NCBI GenBank assembly: GCA_036274635.1 | Contig: DASUFI010000266.1 | Coordinates: 1-24,482 of the forward strand | Length of the DNA stretch: 24,482 nucleotides | From: DASUFI01 sp036274635 | GTDB taxonomy: Bacteria; Planctomycetota; B15-G4 | Direction of reading: 5' to 3' | Shown: positions 21,273-24,482 of the stretch, one piece after another | How positions within the stretch are numbered: position 1 is the first letter of the stretch | Layout: each line of letters opens with the position of its first letter | Position numbers and translations under genes: made by a program | Notes under the pieces: model-generated | The model's input: only the letters and a program-made list of their open reading frames with translations | Databases searched by the model: none | What the model was told of the DNA's origin: nothing

Positions 21273-24200
21273 GCTTCGTCGCCCGCGCCTACTCCGGCCG
21301 GCGGGCCCTGTTCGTGCTGCTGGCGCTGCTGCTCATGACCGGCGTGACGGCGGTCTTCACCTCGGCGCGCAGCATCTATCCGTGCGTGGCCTTCCCGCGC
21401 ATCGCGGTGATCGCGGAGCGCGGCGAGCAGCCGGTGCGGGGCATGCTGGTGGCGGTCACGCGCCCGATCGAGCAGGCGGTGAGCACGGTGCCCGACCTGC
21501 TGCGCGTGCGCAGCCGCACGCTGCGCGGCGCCTGCGAGCTCTCGCTCGACTTCCGCGACTCGGCCGACATGCGCGACGCGCTCTCGCTGGTGCGCGCGCG
21601 CACGGCCTCGGCGGGCCTGCCGCCCGACGTGCAGCTCACCATCGAGCAGCAGACGCCCGCCGTCTTCCCGGTGCTCAGCTTCAACGTGATCCCGGGCAAG
21701 GCCGCCGCGGGCGACCCCGTCGCGCGCGCGCGGCTCGCCGAGTGGGCCGAGCTGGACCTCAAGCCGCGCCTCGCGCGCCTGCCGGACACCTTCATGGTAT
21801 CGGTGCAGAGCGGCGACCAGCGCGAGTACGTCTACGAGCCCGACCCCGTGGCCCTGGCCCAGGCCGGCGTGACGCTGGACGCAGTCGAGCAGGCCATTGC
21901 CGCGGCCAACGCGGTGGCCGCGGTCGGCCGCTCGGAGACCGAGGGCCTGCAGTACCAGCTGCTCGTGGACGGCCAGCTCAGCGAGCCGGAGCAGATCCTC
22001 GAGCTGGCCGTGCCGCGCGGCGACGGCAGCGTCGTGCGCCTGCGCGAGCTGGGGCAGCTGGTCGAGACCACGGCCGAGCGCACCATGGTCGTCACGGGCG
22101 GCGGGCGCGACGGCGTGGTGGTGAGCGTCTTCCTGCGCGACGGCGGGCGCGTCACGGACCTCTCGCGCGACGTCGCGGGCATCCTCGACGAGGTGCGCCC
22201 GCTGGTGCCGGGCGGCGGCACGCTGGTGCCGGTCTACGACCAGGCCAGCCTGGCGAACGACTCCATCGAGGGCGTGGGCGACGCCATCGCCGTGGGCGCG
22301 GCGCTCTCCATCCTCGTGATCGCGCTGTTCCTCGGCAGCTGGCGCGTGACGCTCGTGACCGGGCTGGCCATCCCGCTCTCGGTGCTGCTCACCCTCGCGA
22401 CCTTCCCGCTGGTGGGCGAGTCGCTCAACCTCATGAGCCTCGGCGGCCTCGCCGTGGCGATCGGCCTGATCATCGACGACGCCATCGTCGTGGTGGAGAA
22501 CGTCGCGCGGCGGGCGCAGGCGCTGGCGCCGGGCGCCTCGCGGCGCGAGCTCTTCGAGGCGGTGGCCGGCGGCACCCGCGAGGTGCTGGGCGCGATCGTG
22601 GGCTCGTCGCTCACCACGGTGGTCGTCTTCCTGCCGCTGGTGCTGCTGCAGGGCGTGGTGGGGCAGTTCTTCCGCAGCCTCTCGCTCGCGCTGGGCCTGA
22701 GCATCCTGGCCTCGATGGTCGTCTCGCTGGTGTACACGCCGCTCATGCTGCTCGCGCCGCGGCTTGCGCCCAGCCGCGGGCTGCGGCCGCGGGCGTGGAT
22801 GGTGCGCCTGCAGGAGGCCTACGTCCGGCAGGCGTCGCGCGCCCTCGCGCACCCGGGGCTCACGGCGCTGCTGCTGCTGGTCTGCGCGCTGCTGGGCGCC
22901 GCCGGCCTGCGCGGCCTGCAGACCGGCTTCCTGCCCGAGATGGACGAGGGCGGCTTCGTGCTGGACTACGCGCTGCCGGTGGGCTCGAGCCTGTCCGAGA
23001 CCGACGCGGCCTGCCGGCGCATCGAGGCCATCCTGCTGGCCACGCCCGAGGTCTCGTCGCTCTCGCGCCGCACGGGCGCCGAGCTGGGCTTCTTCGCCAC
23101 CGAGCAGTTCACCGGCGACATGCTCGTGGGCCTGGTGCCGCGCGCCGACCGCGAGCGCAGCGTCTTCGAGGTGCTGGACGAGCTGCGCGAGCGCCTCGCG
23201 CGCGAGGTGCCGCAGGCCGACGTCGAGTTCATGCAGGTCATGCAGGACACCATCGGCGACCTGTCCGGCAACGAGGCCGTGGTCGAGGTCAAGCTGCTGG
23301 GCGCCGACTACCCCGACCTGCAGCGCGCCGCCGACGACGTGGAGCAGGCGCTCCAGGCGGTGCCCGGCGTCGTGGACATCAAGAACCACGTCTCCTTCGG
23401 CAGCCCCGAGCTGACCTGGCGGCCCGACCCGCTGGCGTCCGCGCGCGTGGGCCTGTCCACGGGCGAGATCGCGGACCAGGTGCGCGCGCAGCTCCTGGGC
23501 GAGGTCGTGACGCGCCTCCGCCAGGGCGACCGCTTCCTCGACGTGCGCGTGCGCTACCCGGACCGCTGGCGCGTCGACCGCAGCGTGGAGGGCGAGGGGC
23601 CGCCGCTGCTGCTGAGCGTGCCTTCCGCCGGCGCCGGCAGCAGCCTCGTCCCGCTGTCCTCGCTGGCCAGCTTCACGCGCACGCTGGCCGAGAACGAGCT
23701 CGAGCGCGAGAACCAGACGCCCATGGTGCGCGTGACGGCCGCCATCGCCGGCCGCGACCTCGGCTCGGCCAGCCGCGCCGTCGAGCGCGCGGTCCACGCG
23801 CTGCCGCGCGACCCGGGCGTGCGCGTGGAGTTCGGCGGGCAGGCTCAGAGCCAGGGGCAGGCCTTCCGCAACCTGCTCCTGGTCTTCGGCCTCGGTGGCG
23901 GGCTGGTCTTCCTGCTGCTGGTGGTGCAGTTCCGCTCGCTGCGCCTGCCGACGGTGATGTTCCTGGCGCTGCCCTTCGGCCAGCTGGGCGGCCTGCTCGC
24001 GCTGCGCCTCGCCGACGTGCCGCTCAACATCAGCTCGGGCATGGGCCTGATCATGCTCGTCGGCCTGGTGGTGAAGAACGGCATCATCCTGATCGAGTAC
24101 GCCCAGCAGCTGCGGCGCGACGGGCTGGCGGAGCGCGACGCGATCCTGGCCGCCGCGCGCGTGCGCCTGCGGCCCATCCTCATGACCACCTGCGCCGCCA

Positions 24201-24382
24201 TCGCGGGCCTGCTGCCGCTGGCGCTGGCCGTCGGCGCCGGCAGCCAGCTGCAGCAGCCGCTGGCCGTCGCGGTCATCGGCGGGCTGCTCGTCTCCACGGC
24301 CTTCACGCTCGTCGTCGTGCCGCTGGGCTGCGACGTGCTCGCGCGCGGCCACCTCCTGCCGGAGGAAGCGGATGCGCGGTGA
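21269..24382 (+). CDS. RND-superfamily efflux pump, AcrB/HAE1-like
   Basis: A 1037-residue proton-driven exporter of typical RND length. A first membrane segment (about 12-30) is followed by a large periplasmic loop, then membrane segments 2-6. IGLIIDDAIVVVENVARR (398-415) in segment 4 carries the proton-relay aspartates D403 and D404 and E410, as in AcrB-type pumps rather than metal-type CzcA. A second half repeats this layout, ending with VVKNGIILIEYAQQLRRDG and a final pair of membrane segments. It should export drugs, lipids or other amphiphiles through the adaptor encoded just upstream; the substrate is unreadable from sequence. The start overlaps the adaptor stop, and the end overlaps the next gene by eleven bases, giving a three-gene tripartite operon. 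Confidence 0.93.
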   Translation: MSFVARAYSGRRALFVLLALLLMTGVTAVFTSARSIYPCVAFPRIAVIAERGEQPVRGMLVAVTRPIEQAVSTVPDLLRVRSRTLRGACELSLDFRDSADMRDALSLVRARTASAGLPPDVQLTIEQQTPAVFPVLSFNVIPGKAAAGDPVARARLAEWAELDLKPRLARLPDTFMVSVQSGDQREYVYEPDPVALAQAGVTLDAVEQAIAAANAVAAVGRSETEGLQYQLLVDGQLSEPEQILELAVPRGDGSVVRLRELGQLVETTAERTMVVTGGGRDGVVVSVFLRDGGRVTDLSRDVAGILDEVRPLVPGGGTLVPVYDQASLANDSIEGVGDAIAVGAALSILVIALFLGSWRVTLVTGLAIPLSVLLTLATFPLVGESLNLMSLGGLAVAIGLIIDDAIVVVENVARRAQALAPGASRRELFEAVAGGTREVLGAIVGSSLTTVVVFLPLVLLQGVVGQFFRSLSLALGLSILASMVVSLVYTPLMLLAPRLAPSRGLRPRAWMVRLQEAYVRQASRALAHPGLTALLLLVCALLGAAGLRGLQTGFLPEMDEGGFVLDYALPVGSSLSETDAACRRIEAILLATPEVSSLSRRTGAELGFFATEQFTGDMLVGLVPRADRERSVFEVLDELRERLAREVPQADVEFMQVMQDTIGDLSGNEAVVEVKLLGADYPDLQRAADDVEQALQAVPGVVDIKNHVSFGSPELTWRPDPLASARVGLSTGEIADQVRAQLLGEVVTRLRQGDRFLDVRVRYPDRWRVDRSVEGEGPPLLLSVPSAGAGSSLVPLSSLASFTRTLAENELERENQTPMVRVTAAIAGRDLGSASRAVERAVHALPRDPGVRVEFGGQAQSQGQAFRNLLLVFGLGGGLVFLLLVVQFRSLRLPTVMFLALPFGQLGGLLALRLADVPLNISSGMGLIMLVGLVVKNGIILIEYAQQLRRDGLAERDAILAAARVRLRPILMTTCAAIAGLLPLALAVGAGSQLQQPLAVAVIGGLLVSTAFTLVVVPLGCDVLARGHLLPEEADAR

Positions 24383-24482
24383 CCGTCGCCGCCTGCTGCT
24401 GCTGGCCGCGCTCCTCGCAGGCTGCCACGCGACGGTCGTGGAGCCCGTGCTGCCCCCGGCGTGGGCCGACTCCGACGCGGCC
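24372..24482 (+). CDS. Outer-membrane efflux lipoprotein, N-terminal part only
   Basis: The first 37 codons of a gene that runs off the window. It begins MRGDRRRLLLLAALLAGCHA, a classic lipoprotein signal with lipobox LLAGC and the lipidated cysteine at 18. GGAGGAAG lies three bases upstream, and the ATG overlaps the pump gene by eleven bases. By position it is most likely the OprM/TolC-type outer-membrane factor of the efflux system. Only the signal peptide and about 20 mature residues are visible, so the family rests on context. Confidence 0.65.
   Translation, partial: MRGDRRRLLLLAALLAGCHATVVEPVLPPAWADSDAA

Noticed and set aside
21197..24352. 1051-residue minus-strand frame opposite the RND pump
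   Set aside because: It is an antisense shadow of a pump with complete membrane segments and proton-relay residues.

Overview
This is a very GC-rich bacterial chromosomal segment in which third codon positions are overwhelmingly G or C. The best lineage guess is Planctomycetota. The grounds are a secreted 14-repeat FG-GAP protein with a C-terminal domain I recall from planctomycete secreted proteins, a small lipoprotein, a futalosine-pathway menaquinone gene and a bacterial topoisomerase VI. That guess is from memory, not from a search. I saw no tRNA, rRNA, CRISPR array, transposase or integrase.

Layout from left to right. A secreted PQQ-type beta-propeller (minus strand) diverges from a secreted FG-GAP double-propeller protein (plus strand). 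Next comes a long minus-strand block: topoisomerase VI subunit A, a small lipoprotein, a decayed paralogue of that lipoprotein, a membrane PAS hybrid histidine kinase, and two tandem APC-superfamily amino-acid permeases. A compact plus-strand operon follows: an alpha/beta hydrolase, an erythromycin-esterase-like protein and a phosphoribosyltransferase. It converges on topoisomerase VI subunit B (minus), behind which lies an exported PrcB-like protein. After a scarred stretch holding two truncated genes come mqnA (minus) and a divergent seven-iron ferredoxin (plus). The right end is an RND efflux operon: adaptor, pump and the start of an outer-membrane lipoprotein that runs off the window.

The two topoisomerase VI subunits should form one A2B2 enzyme, yet they lie about 10 kb apart with unrelated genes between them. 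Subunit B has its own promoter-like sequence and probably an in-frame CTG start preceded by a good Shine-Dalgarno.

The most unusual theme is gene debris. An 86% identical copy of the last 66 bases around the topoisomerase VI A stop lies 2.9 kb away, so that direct repeats flank the FG-GAP gene. The lipoprotein paralogue has lost its middle, acquired a stop and shifted frame. A basic peptide tail resembling the permease C-terminus lies downstream of the permease. A VCBS/FG-GAP repeat fragment abuts a lipoprotein signal-peptide fragment next to mqnA. Together these suggest a locus reshaped by repeated duplication, insertion and deletion.
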